Origin: Pleurotus djamor
Lineage: Eukaryota; Basidiomycota; Agaricomycetes; Agaricales; Pleurotaceae
DNA length: 27,786 nucleotides
Direction of reading: 5' to 3'
Assembly: GCA_029747585.1 (NCBI GenBank)
Contig: JAPEVF010000607.1
Span: forward strand, 1-27,786
Numbering within the stretch: the stretch's first letter is position 1; the number at the start of each line of letters is the position of its first letter. Below are positions 1 to 10,382 of the stretch, piece after piece. The notes beneath the pieces are model-generated. The model did no database searches. It was not told where the DNA came from and saw only the letters and a program-made list of their open reading frames with translations. Position numbers and translations under genes: made by a program.

Positions 1-1
1 C

Positions 2-558
2 TCAGGGCTCGCTCTCAAACATCTCCCATCTCTCCTTTTTTCGAGACCGTTCATGGTCCATCCACGCGTTGTGTCTTTGTATAATTCTTTGTAGACCTTC
101 CTCGGCAGGGCTGTAGCTGTGCATGAGGTCTTTCAACTCACTAATGGTAAGCAACAGAGCTTCCATGGAACTTGGTTCAATGTGCATTGATTCTTCGCTT
201 AGAAACACATACCCGGCTGATTTCCACTTTCTCGGACTTGCAGCAATGGAACATTGTATCAAGTGTGTTCAGAAGAACATAGTGGACGTACTCGAAGTAC
301 AATCCATGTGGTCTGTTTCCTCCGCAGAGGACGTTGCTATGTCTCATGCACCAGATGCGTGATAACGTCACTTCCTCGAAGACGACAAGGTACGGGTGAT
401 CAGGGATGATCGACGGTCCTAGTCCTCCGTTTGACCAGGGATTCCTATCATTGCAGCAGAAGTGCCGCTCCGGCCTCGAAGGAAGCAACCAGGTCCGCCT
501 TTCCCTCGACAACCACCACGACGAGACACAGGATAGTGAATGTCTTGCCTGCCAACAT
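2..558 (-). CDS. Uncharacterised protein, 3' part; 5' end unresolved
   Basis: I do not recognise this protein. Two exons join cleanly on the minus strand: an upstream exon ending at 292, an intron at 291-237 (donor gtacgt, acceptor ctgcaag, 55 nt) and a last exon 236-2 ending in TGA. The joined frame reads ...CGGNRPHGLYFD-PRKWKSAGYVF... and ends in a charged helix-like tail (...HERSRKKERWEMFESEP). The upstream exon also contains a Cys-Cys-Asn-Asp-Arg stretch. A possible start at 558 begins MLAGKTFTILCLVVVVVEGK, which resembles a signal or membrane anchor. It lies in another frame and would need one more intron that I cannot place with a good donor. The gene would be divergent from the laccase, with starts about 115 bp apart. 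A chance frame is the alternative; the good splice sites and coherent protein favour a real gene. Confidence 0.4.
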
Positions 559-674
559 GTCCTTCGCATGTTATCCAGACTATTGGTTCTATGGAACGTT
601 GGACGTTTAAAAGTTCGACCCCCTCTGTCCGTTAAACTATCATTGCAACGCTCCCCTTCCACGACGCCTCCCTC

Positions 675-3067
675 ATGCTCACGAAAACTTTTACGACACT
701 TCTCATGCTCATACCACTGGCGGTGCAAGCCGCCGTTGGTCCCGTTGCTGAGCTGACGCTTACAAACAAAGTCGTCTCGCCCGACGGCTTCCCAAAATCG
801 TAAGTTGGTCACCGAAGTGGCTTGAGTAAATGCCCAAATTGACCTTCCAATAGTGCCGCTCTGATCGGCGGCTCCCTTCACGGCCCTCTCATTGTTGGCA
901 AGACTGTAAGTTGAATGCTTATTTCTAACGCTTGATTACTCACACGCCATTTGCAGGGAGACACCTTCAAAATCAACGTCGTCAACAAGCTCGTCGATAA
1001 AACAATGCCAACGAGTACCAGTATTGTGAGTTCTCAATGCCTCGGCATTCCTGATTCATGCTCAACTTCTTGTAGCACTGGCATGGTCTGCTACAACGTG
1101 GTACCAACTGGGCTGACGGTCCTGCTTTCGTGACTCAATGTCCCATCATTCCCGGCCAGTCATTCGAATATCGTTTCGAAGCATCACATCCTGGAACATT
1201 TTGGTGCGTGAATCTGTCTTTGATTGAACATCATTACCGTCCTCACATTCTCCTTCAAGGTACCATTCACATTTATCGACACAGTATTGTGACGGTGCTC
1301 GTGGTCCCATGGTTGTCTACAACCCACGCGATCCATATCTCTCGCATTACGATGTTGACAATGGTAAGCTTTCCTGGTAGTCGAACTCTGCCTTGCTTAA
1401 CGTTTCGTAGAGCAAACGATCATCACGCTTGAAGACTGGTATCACATCCCTTCGCTTGCCGTGACGGGTGTTCCCACCCCCGACAGGTATTACTCCACTT
1501 CCCCGGTCTAACCACTGAAACGCTCATCACGTCCCTTTAGTACTCTCATCAATGGTCTCGGTCGATCGAAAGATGGACCCAAGGTACCACTTAGTATCAT
1601 CAACGTTGAGCACGGAAAGCGCTACCGATTCCGTCTCATTTCCATGGTCTGCGATCCCAACTACCAGTTCTCAATTGACAACCATGTCATGTACGTTATC
1701 GAGGCCGACGGAGAATATACAAAGATGGTTCGGGTTGACAGCCTCCAAATCTTTGCCGGTAAGTGGCACCTGTTCCGATACAGCTCATCCTCTCATCATT
1801 CTCCCTTAGGCCAACGTTATTCCTTCATCCTGCATGCCACGCAGAATGTTGGCAACTACTGGATCCGCGCCAACCCGAACGTTGGTGCACAAGGATTCGA
1901 CGGTGGTATCAACTCTGCAATTCTTCGCTACAAGGGTGCTCCTTGCGAAGAGCCCACCTCCAAGCAAATTAACAGCACTAGTCCCCTCCTCGAAACCGAT
2001 CTTCATCCGTTATACAACCCTCGGGCACCTGGCAAGCCCTTCCCTGGTGGCGCAGACATCAACATCAACCTCGCCTCGGAATTCAACCTGACCTCGTTCC
2101 TGTACACTGTCAACAACAAGACCTTTGTCCCTCCTACCCTCCCTGTCTTGACCCAAATCCTATCCGGAGCTCGGTCTGCCCAGGAACTCCTCCCTCCCGG
2201 AAGTGTTTACACCCTTCCTCGTAACAAGGTCGTCGAGCTAACACTCCCAGGTGGTGCTATTGGTGGACCCGTGAGTTCAAGTTAAACTGCTCACAGAGCG
2301 ATCCAGTCACTGATAACCATCCTCCAGCACCCCATTCACCTTCATGGAGTATGCTCTCCTTCCCTGGACTACACTTCCCTTAGCTGACGATACTTTTTAG
2401 CACTTATTCTCCGTCGTTCGCAGCGCCGGCAACTCAACATACAACTTTGACAACCCGATCCGACGTGATGTCGTATCCAATGGTGCCGCCGGAGATCAGG
2501 TTACTATTCGTTTCGTCACTGATAACCCTGGACCTTGGTAAGTTTTACTTCCAAAGTGGTAGGCCTGGACTAACTTCCGCTTTGTAGGCTTCTTCATTGG
2601 TGTGTAGCAGTTATAGACCCCTTTCGTACTACTTACTGACCTTTTATCCCCATAGCCACATCGATTGGCACTTCGAACTGTACGTTAAGCCCTTTAATGT
2701 CTCGACCTAGTGAAAGCTCACCTCGCTACTTCTAGTGGTTTCGCCGTCGTATTCGCCGAAGATCCCCACGGAACTCCTGCAGCCAACCCTGTTCCAGGTG
2801 AGTTCTGCGAACTCCGCGATGACCGACCAGCACTGAACTCTCCTCGAAGATGCATGGAAAAAGCTTTGCCCTGCTTACACCAAGTACAGCAACAAACCCG
2901 AAAAAATGAGCATGGGTAAGAACCCGATGCATCGTCTCCCCGAAAAGCCGCACCATCACCACGGCCCCAAGAAGGGCTCGAACTCGGTGAAGAAACCCGT
3001 TCACGTCGTCTCCAAACACCCGCACCAAAAGCCCAAGGGAAAACCCAGTCATGGCAAACAACACTAG
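675..3067 (+). CDS. Secreted laccase (multicopper oxidase)
   Basis: Extracellular p-diphenol:O2 oxidoreductase with Cu-oxidase_3, Cu-oxidase and Cu-oxidase_2 domains, expected to oxidise phenols while reducing O2 to water. Exons: 675-799, 854-905, 957-1025, 1076-1203, 1260-1363, 1411-1486, 1541-1758, 1810-2270, 2328-2348, 2401-2537, 2588-2599, 2656-2679, 2736-2797, 2850-3067; 1707 nt, 568 aa. The start gives a signal peptide ([19 protein letters not shown]). All four copper signatures are present: HWHG (83-86), YHSH (126-129) with STQYCDG, HPIHLHG (412-418) and HCHIDWH (467-473). The T1 Cys is residue 468, and the axial position ten residues later is Phe 478, as in class 3 (usually high-potential) fungal laccases. 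The unusual part is the last 55 residues (514-568), which contain 10 His and 12 Lys, including HHHH. A GTAAGA soon after the start of the last exon could be an alternative donor, so the tail depends on that exon being read through. Confidence 0.95.
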
Positions 3068-4200
3068 TTTCCTATTCCTATCGTCGCAGTCTTTGTAGAG
3101 GTTAGAGAAACGGACTCTTTCTTTTACTATTACTATTGGCTTTGCTAGCTAGCTAGTACGGACGGTCTTCTCATCCTTTCTAATCTCCCGGAATCTATTG
3201 GATGTAGCATAGTTTTCATGATCCTCCTAGATAACGTTTCCTCACGTTCATGTTTTAATACCTAATGACATACGCGCTATCTTCACCCTCACCGTGATAT
3301 CTCTCGCAAGGCTTGGACAACGAGTCGAATTAATCATCAGTTCGAACTTCGAAGCTCTAGGATGGGGACGGTCCGAGTACGTATATGAGTATAGCATCAA
3401 ACATGAGCGCGTTCAACGTTAAAGTAATATGACTTTACGAGTTTAGGCGAGTTGCCCCCGGGAGGTGGCTATCAAAGCTGGAACATCGAAGGGGAGTGCA
3501 AGTCAACTTCATGTTGACATCTTCGTAGCATCAGGACTGCGCTATCAGGCGGAAACCTTGAGGTTACCATGGGTACACTCATACTCGCCTGGGGCTTGCC
3601 AAATCGAAGTAAGAACTCAGCCTAGCTGGTCTTAGTGAAACTCCACTCTGACAGAGCATGGCCCGTAGTCGACGCGTCGAACTCTGCAATCCTTATTGAT
3701 TCTCCAACGAGGAAGCCTCAGGCGACAATTCAGCGTGTGTTTTATTTCGACATCGCAATGTCCAAGTTTCAAGTGTTTCGAGTTGATGGAACAAGTGCTG
3801 GCGTAGTCAACCAACGGACGCAACGGAACGCACTTACAACCATCTTTGACAAGTCCGATGCGACTTCCGAGGACGGACGCACAAAGCTCATGGTGGTTGA
3901 AATGCAATCTCAAGCTCTGATTAAGGCGTCCATAAAACGACGAACAAAAACGGTCTATGAGTATATATACGTATATTATGGAGGAATGGTATATCAAGAA
4001 ATTGTCATTTTCTGAAATCATGCTGTGCGTAGGTATCCTGCCAGAGGACAAAAGAGGTCATGAATAGTCCGTAAAAGTTCGTGATGAAGTCGTGATGCAA
4101 AATAGTAAGGAGGATATAATAAGTTTACGGTATGGATGTAGGTGTCATGGAAAATGGGGAAACAAAACAGTGGTTGGTAATAATGCTGAAAGGTGGGGGT
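3068..4200. other. Intergenic stretch, no gene seen
   Basis: Downstream of the laccase. Frames open on both strands around 3632-4051, but none has an ATG start with domain-like content, recognisable motifs or splice-joined extensions. The plus-strand frame near 3635 begins with GTG. I see nothing I can name here apart from presumed laccase 3'UTR at the left end. Confidence 0.5.
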
Positions 4201-4890
4201 AATCGTGGATGTTACGTGGATCATATATCGTGTGGGGCGTATTGTGAGGCGTATTGATATTGTGCGTAATTGTCATCGGCCGAGTCGAAGGGTGATGAAC
4301 GGAAGTAATTGTCAAGTAATTGTTGAATGGTTCATCATGTCTCCGTAAGGATAAGGGTCTGGCCTCGAAAGCGAAGGGTTGAAGTGGTTGAACGAATCGG
4401 GCGAAGGGTTGAAGAAGTCGAAGGAAAGAAGGAAGTCGAGAAATGGGAGGTAAAATGGAATAAAGATATTTCAGAACGAATATCGAATGGGACGGAAGGG
4501 ATGGGAAAAGTAATGAATTTGCTTGGACCTGCCCATATCGGGATGATGATGATTAGATTTTTGAAGTGATGCAATGAGATGGAGGAAGGAATATGGATGT
4601 AATGTCGGAAGATCTTGGCGATGGAAAGGGCATAGGGATGTGAAACGGGGGAATCGCGGGTGCACCTCGATATTGGAATTGCCCATCGAAGGTGTGCGAC
4701 TAGATACAATACTGTGGTGCATCCGTTGGCGTTGGTCGAGGAGGGAGGAGTAGAAGCTGTAATCGATCGGAAGAGAGCTGGGTGATAGATATGGTTGATC
4801 ATAAGCGGTAGTGCATGAAGTGAAGGGTGAAGCAAGCAAGAAGTGCTTCTTTTGGAGGTCGCAGCTTAATGTCAACCTGCGTCTAGAATG
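4200..4890 (-). pseudogene. Possible decayed gene, broken low-complexity frames
   Basis: Several minus-strand segments look coding but change frame or hit stops: SHTFDGQFQYRGAPAIPPFH near 4660, FFNPSPDSFNHFNPSLSRPD near 4380, and NYFRSSPFDSADDNYAQYQY near 4270. The composition (Pro, Ser, Tyr, Phe, Asp) resembles basidiomycete disordered proteins such as the neighbour at 5337-6471. No start, no continuous frame and no convincing set of splice sites could be found. It may be a relic gene, a gene damaged by assembly errors, or pyrimidine-rich DNA that mimics coding sequence. Confidence 0.2.
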
Positions 4891-5336
4891 CCTATAACCA
4901 AAGCAAACAAGGTAACAGCATTAGCCATTGGTTCGAATTATCAAACACCATCCAAATTAATGGAGAAACGTACAAGAAATCCGTTCATTCATTTCGCACC
5001 AAAGCCCCCTTCCTATCATCCGAAATCGATATCCACCATGTCGTCTTGTAATTGCTCCCAACTGAAACGTCATAATCTCCAACCGCCTAGTAGTAGCCTC
5101 GAACTCGCGCGCCCCACTTGATTCGGACTCGCCCGTCTGCAAGAACACCTGGCCCGTTCCGTACACCACACCCTCGCTTACCCATGAGAACCAGCCGGGA
5201 ACACACATGCCAACGTTAATCACCATCTTCTTTCCTCAGCTCTCACTCCCACCGCTGCGCAAAACGCCGTCACACTCACGCCAACCACGACCGACTGCGC
5301 ACTCTCCCACAATCGGCTGCGCAGAAAGGGGATAGC

Positions 5337-6471
5337 TCAGTAGCTATTCCGTCTGCTCCTCCTTCCCTTGCCGAACATACCACTGCCGCTATTCTTGCTT
5401 CCATTGCTTCCTCCCCGAGTGAGACCGGTGAATAGCCTTTTGAGTAGAGGCTGTTGCTTCGTCGGTGATGGTGTAGTTTGTGATGAGGTCGGCGAGATAT
5501 TCAACGCTGACTGTGGGATAAACTGGGGTTGCTTAGAGTAGGGTGCTTGTGGAGCATAGGCTGACTGAGGCTAGATTCGTCTATTAGCTCTGTTCAAGGA
5601 GTCTGGTGTTCGGCTTACCAGAATATCTATCCTCTTCCCGTGTTGAGGCAGCACAACATACTGGCCACCGCCCACAGGCACGGCTAAGGTTGGTTTACCG
5701 GTTGGCAGATAAGCTAGCGGAAATGAGATGTTTTAGTAAAAACTCCATGAAACGGATAGAAAAAACGGTAGAAAAAAAGGAAAGACAGGTATGTAATCGG
5801 TAGGGTATCTCGGAGCGGCGTCCGAGTGATTGCAAGGCAGAAAACTTACGTTGTGAACCCATCTGTGGGGGATACGCCACAGCCGGCGAAGTGTTCGATC
5901 GAGTAGGGGTCTTCTGTCTTGGTTGGTGACCATGTGAAGGCACGACAATGTGAGTCTGAGATCTGGACGCTGCGGGCCGATTTGAGTGAGGAAGGTGCGA
6001 AAGTGAGGCCGAGGCGTGGTGCCGTGATGAAGGCGGAGGAGCGGCCGAACGAGAAGAGGTACCCGTAGAACGGCGAGATTGTGATGGTCGAGATGGGGAT
6101 TGGGAGTATGTAGGTTGCGGTGAAGTCTGCTGTGAGCGGGAATGCGGGCGTTCTGGATAGTAGTATCTATCTCTGTCCCGGTCTCTCTCCCGTTCGGCGT
6201 AGTAGTCACGGCCCATGTCTCTGTCCCGGTCTCTGTCCCGCCTTTCTCTGTCATGGTCGTATTTTGCCGACTTGGATCGGGAGTGATGCGACGAATGACC
6301 GCTGGATTTGGTGGTGTCCCGCTGCAGCGATCGAGCTTGCACGGCGGGCGTAGTTGGGACGAATGGGTTGGCTGGGGGATACTGCTTTGTATTGTCTACC
6401 CAGGAAGCAATAGCATGTTGCTTTGCGATATAGCGTTCGTAGGCCTCTGGAGAATAGTCGTATTCTGTCAT
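5337..6471 (-). CDS. Disordered Ser/Arg/Tyr-rich protein (MTEYDYSPEAYERY type)
   Basis: This is a conserved but uncharacterised type of agaricomycete protein, recognised by its N-terminus MTEYDYSPEAYERYIAKQHA. Three exons on the minus strand: 6471-5850, 5683-5619, 5570-5337; 921 nt, 306 aa. The first intron (166 nt) is long for this window. After the conserved N-terminal 50 residues come an Arg-Asp/Arg-Glu dipeptide tract (about residues 70-110, RERRDRDRDRD type), a Ser/Pro/His/Arg-rich low-complexity region and a basic C-terminus containing PLLKRLFTGLTRGG and ending RRSRRNSY. No enzyme motif is visible. The RD/RS-like tract could suggest RNA-associated or condensate behaviour, but that is inference from composition. 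The frame is open further upstream to 6636 as a hydrophobic, pyrimidine-coded leader; I treat that as 5'UTR because the conserved protein starts at 6471. Confidence 0.85.
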
Positions 6472-6572
6472 TGCGGGGGTACGAGGAGGCGAGGGTGGTG
6501 GGAGATGGTGGTGGTTCGGAAGAAAGAGGGAGAGGGCGGGGATGGAAAAGAGGATGCGAGGATGAAGGGGAT

Positions 6573-6590
6573 GGAGCGGTATAAATAGGG
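6573..6590 (-). promoter_or_regulatory. TATA-like element upstream of the 5337-6471 gene
   Basis: The plus strand reads GGTATAAATAGGGG, so the minus strand has CTATTTATACC about 105 nt before the ATG. The element is TATA-like but reads better on the plus strand, so the assignment is tentative. Confidence 0.3.
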
Positions 6591-6636
6591 GAGTGAAGTA
6601 GCAGAGGGTGAATATTAGGATTAGTATGCGTGTCAC

Positions 6637-9600
6637 AGGCGAGGCAGCACAGAGACTCTCAAGGTGACAGAAACTGAAAGGGAGGCCTCGTATTTATCGC
6701 GAAAAAAAATTGATCCCGTGCGATACAAGGCACAACAGCCCGATATGGAAATTTTGCCCGTTTTTGGGCCACAATCCAGGGCCCCATTGTTTTTCGTACC
6801 CCACAATGGCCCAATCGAGAAGGCTCAACGACTTGTCCGCGTCTGGAGGCTTGTGCTGTTATGCCAATGGAGCCCTCATCATTGTTGTGCACGCTGCCTG
6901 ACTCCCCGCGGCTACTTGCCCTACAATTGATTATCATGTACGCCTTGCCCTGGACGCCGTCACCGACCCAGCATCTGATCACGCCTCGTGTTTCCTTCCC
7001 GGTGTGAACCATTTATCTACTGCCTAGGTCGCTTCTATCAGCATCAGTATTTTGCCGTCGGATCCAGTACTTTGCCTTTCGATGATACACCACCTCAATG
7101 CCTGCCAACCTAAATGAATCGTACTCACCGCAAACACCGCAGAAAACATAACAGCTTCCAATCCACCGGACTGCAGTTTTCGACGTGATCGCAATGCCCG
7201 TTCTCATCAAATTCTCTCGGACCGCCAAGTACGAACAATTCTCTCGACCCCAGTGAAGAGAGGAGCTGCGTCGCATCGATCCGGTATCACAGCACCCAGG
7301 GACTGTTCAGGAGCTCTGCATTCTCCTATATCAGTGACTTTGACTGACTCGTCGGTCTCGTTGGTCTACCAGTGTTTATTGTGATACAGTTTCTCAGGAA
7401 GTAAATTGGCTTAACCCCTTCTAATCACCGTCTGGGGAAAATAAACCCAGGAAACCGTTGGCGGCAAACAATCCCAATCCGAGCGGTTATCCTCCTTCTC
7501 GAAAACGACGATAGAACCCCACCAACTTCACCGTCAAACCCAACACATAAACGCGCGTTTGCAATGAGGCACACTTCCCTTTCATTCGGCCGTTGATTCC
7601 CTAGCCCCTGGAGGTCGAGCTTACTTACCTCCGCAGCCCATCCGTGAGGTTCTCGTGGGGTAAACACCCTAAGTAATACCGATATGGGGTATGTCTATGT
7701 CTTTGTTCCATCTTCTATCCAGGGTTTCCTCGCTCGATCTAAACCGTTTATACAGAAGGGAACGTGGACTCCATGCTGAGCGAGATGAGTTACTGGAGGT
7801 TCGTAGGCGTTCTTTCCTCCCGCTGAGTCTTGGTCTCCATTTGTTTCGATCGAAGTATACGTGAGATGCGATCATCAAGTATGGAGACATGTTTCTTGAC
7901 ACGCTTCCGGTACAAGCTCACACACTGATCCCTCATTTGGGAATTCACTGATCACTTACTGCATCTCTATTCATATCTGAAGAATGATGGCAAACCGTCC
8001 CCACTTCCTAGTGATATATTTCCAGCAATGTGTGAGAACGGAATGGAAATAAGACGGACATCCTTGTTGCCTGTGGGCCTTAGATAGCCGCCGCCGGGAC
8101 GCTGAACGAACTGCGCCAAACTCGACGTATGCATGTGACGAGGATATCTGAGGCCCGTGCCATTAGGATGGTGTAGATAACTGTGCGTTGTTAAAGCACC
8201 CTTCGACGTCCACGAAGTACCTAGTCCTCGTACTTTAAATTGATAAACAAACCCACTATGTATGTACTAGACACACCGGATCTCAAGCTCAAGCTCAAGG
8301 TCTACTGGCTCATGGCTGATAGGATGGTGATCTCTTCCCCCACGTTGTCGTCTCATCGAGTCGCGTGCCGTCTATGAGAACGTCATAGGACCTCTTCCGT
8401 TTCCGTTTTTGTTTTCTTTCATGCCGTGCTCCCTCTGAGTGGAGTTTGTCGCAAGTTCACGCATCATAAATTCATCATAACATATGTTTTTGCTAGAATG
8501 CATGACGATTGTAATAAGAATTGAATAGCGGCGAGTGAGTTACAAGCATCCCTAATGGTTCTTCGACGAGAGTCAAACAAGGTATGGCTTCCTTCTAGGT
8601 TGGAGCTTAGGCAAAATTTCGTCGATCTACTGGAATGAACGACGGGAACAATGAACGAGATGAATGAATTGTACGGCTTCGGTCAAAATTAGAGAGAAGG
8701 TGACATGAAGACGAGCTGTGCCCTAGATGCATTACATGGGACGTAAGATACCTTGCGTCTGCTCGATTTACATGGAACATTTCCCTACTCTTCGTCACAA
8801 AGCCAATCAGACAAGACATTGGACAGCGGTAAACGGATGACCGTCAATCCTCATCAATTTTGTGGGGTTCCTTTCCTGAGCGTTTGAAATGCTCAATACA
8901 ACGATGGAACGACAGAGAATCTGTGAGAATGAGAAAGAAGAGCGTACGTGACACGCGACGAGGAAATGAAGGTCTACGTGCTCGAGGGTAGTTATTAACC
9001 CGGATCCTACAAAGTTTACCGATGGAGGCGAATGATGATGCTGTACAAAGTATACCAGTATTTTGCAGGTGGGTATGAAGGGGTAGCATGGCGTATGTAG
9101 ACCGTAAACACAACGTGAAGTTAATTTAACGGGGTTTTCGTCACTGCGCAGTCTCTTTCAGTCGAGGAATCGACTAGTGGGGTCAATGATCCGGTACCGC
9201 TGGTCGGGGTTTGGGAGGTGACAAGGATCGGAATCCTTTCGAAAAGACGATTGTGAGAAGGTACTACAGCTTGGTGTATCTGGCGGGAAAGGTCCTTTAG
9301 AGGGGAGAGAGAACCACGGTGGGGAAAAGTAAGTTGCGAGGAAGGCGCTTCCCACAAGAAAAAGGCAGAGCAGGGCATAGGGGTACTCCTGATTGTGATC
9401 GAAACTTCGCGGTTCGTAAAGACACCACTTTGATCACCGTTTGAGGTAACTTTGATACCGCCGGGTGGACCTGTGAGTAGGTTCCGTGTGCCCTCGCTGG
9501 CTCCATGGGATGATCAAGGTGTCTACTATCCGCGGCTTCCCCGGCGTTTTGGATGGGGAGGAATTTGTGGCCAACTTTTGGATGAGTGGAGCGATCAAGA

Positions 9601-10382
9601 ATATTACTAGGACTGCATCACTAAACAGCCAGGCGCAGCTGCGAGGCCTTACCACACAGAAACTTGATGAAAATCAGGACCGTAAATCAAAAATCGTGCG
9701 AGGAGGTCCGACGTTGTGGTCTCAAGGAAGCAGGACCGAGGGGACACGAGGCAGCTGCATCCCTAGATTGATGGCTCTACTCTAGGGTCTATCTGTACCA
9801 GAAAATACAGAGATTTGATAGGGAAATCCTTGGAGTACGAAGTGCGTAAAGGCGCAATGCACTCTGGAAGTCTTTGTACTACTCCTGTGTAACCTTGTGT
9901 AACTCGAAGTTGAAGATTCGCCGTTGTCTTNCCCCGACGCCTTCTTTCTTTGCGTATCTCCTGAGAGTCGGCTGCCGCTATGAAGCGCTTTCGGCCGACC
10001 GATCCTACTTTTGGAAGTTCCGCTAGCGTCCTTCAGTGATAAGCGGGGCCGCATGTACGATCAGTGTCTGTTTGCTTGAGACCAACGTGGTGAATATGAT
10101 CCGGCATAATTCAAAAGCCTAATCGCTTCGGAATGATTTCAGCACGGAAGTATAACGGAATCGCTACGCTCCGTATGCGCCAGGTCTCGTCGTTTCTGTG
10201 TTTGGGTCGCTGAAGCCCCCTGGACTCCTATGAATGGCGCTTCTTTGATTCACGATCACGTGGAGCACGCGTCTCAACCACCTCCCCGAAATGGAAATTC
10301 CTCATTCAACTCCATTGGCCACAACGTTTTCTCTTTCTTTCCACAATCTTCGCCATTTTTGTCTTTCCGCCCTACGGCGAAT
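6637..10382. other. Long intergenic region, no convincing gene
   Basis: About 3.7 kb between two gene starts (minus gene at 6471, plus gene at 10383), so both ends are promoter DNA. Short frames occur on both strands but lack recognisable motifs, good splice-joined partners or conserved-looking composition. No tRNA-like cloverleaf or transposon terminal repeats were found by eye. A CTCAAG triplet repeat (near 8284-8301) is too short to matter. One ambiguous base lies at 9931. The only partly protein-like stretch is listed separately at 9158-9655. Confidence 0.4.
9158..9655 (-). pseudogene. Possible relic of a single-span membrane protein
   Basis: One minus-strand frame between about 9420 and 9160 reads YPYALLCLFLVGSAFLATYF, a plausible membrane span. 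A Pro/Ser-rich stretch follows, with the charged end DQRYRIIDPTSRFLD before a stop. The frame lacks an ATG and is closed upstream by a TGA. A second hydrophobic frame, starting MVRPRSCAWLFSDAVLVIFL, lies at 9655-9434. This could be a decayed gene or coincidence. Confidence 0.15.

Noticed and set aside
177..881. Long minus-strand frame of 234 codons crossing the laccase start
   Set aside because: Its 5' half is antisense to laccase exon 1; only the part below about 480 looks coding, and it needs a splice at 291.
3632..4051. Overlapping frames of 126-139 codons on both strands
   Set aside because: There is no motif, the plus-strand frame starts with GTG, and both strands are open over the same DNA, which suggests chance.
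6472..6636. Hydrophobic in-frame leader upstream of the disordered-protein gene (MTRILILIFTLCYFTP...)
   Set aside because: It is pyrimidine-coded leader DNA, and the family N-terminus begins at the ATG at 6471; a signal anchor would not fit the rest of the protein.
8284..8301. CTCAAG triplet tandem repeat
   Set aside because: Only three units long, with no flanking structure.
10230..10382. 51-codon N-terminal extension of the PCP1-type protein
   Set aside because: The sequence is CT-rich and unstructured; the conserved-looking start is MAAAYLETPSRVW at 10383.
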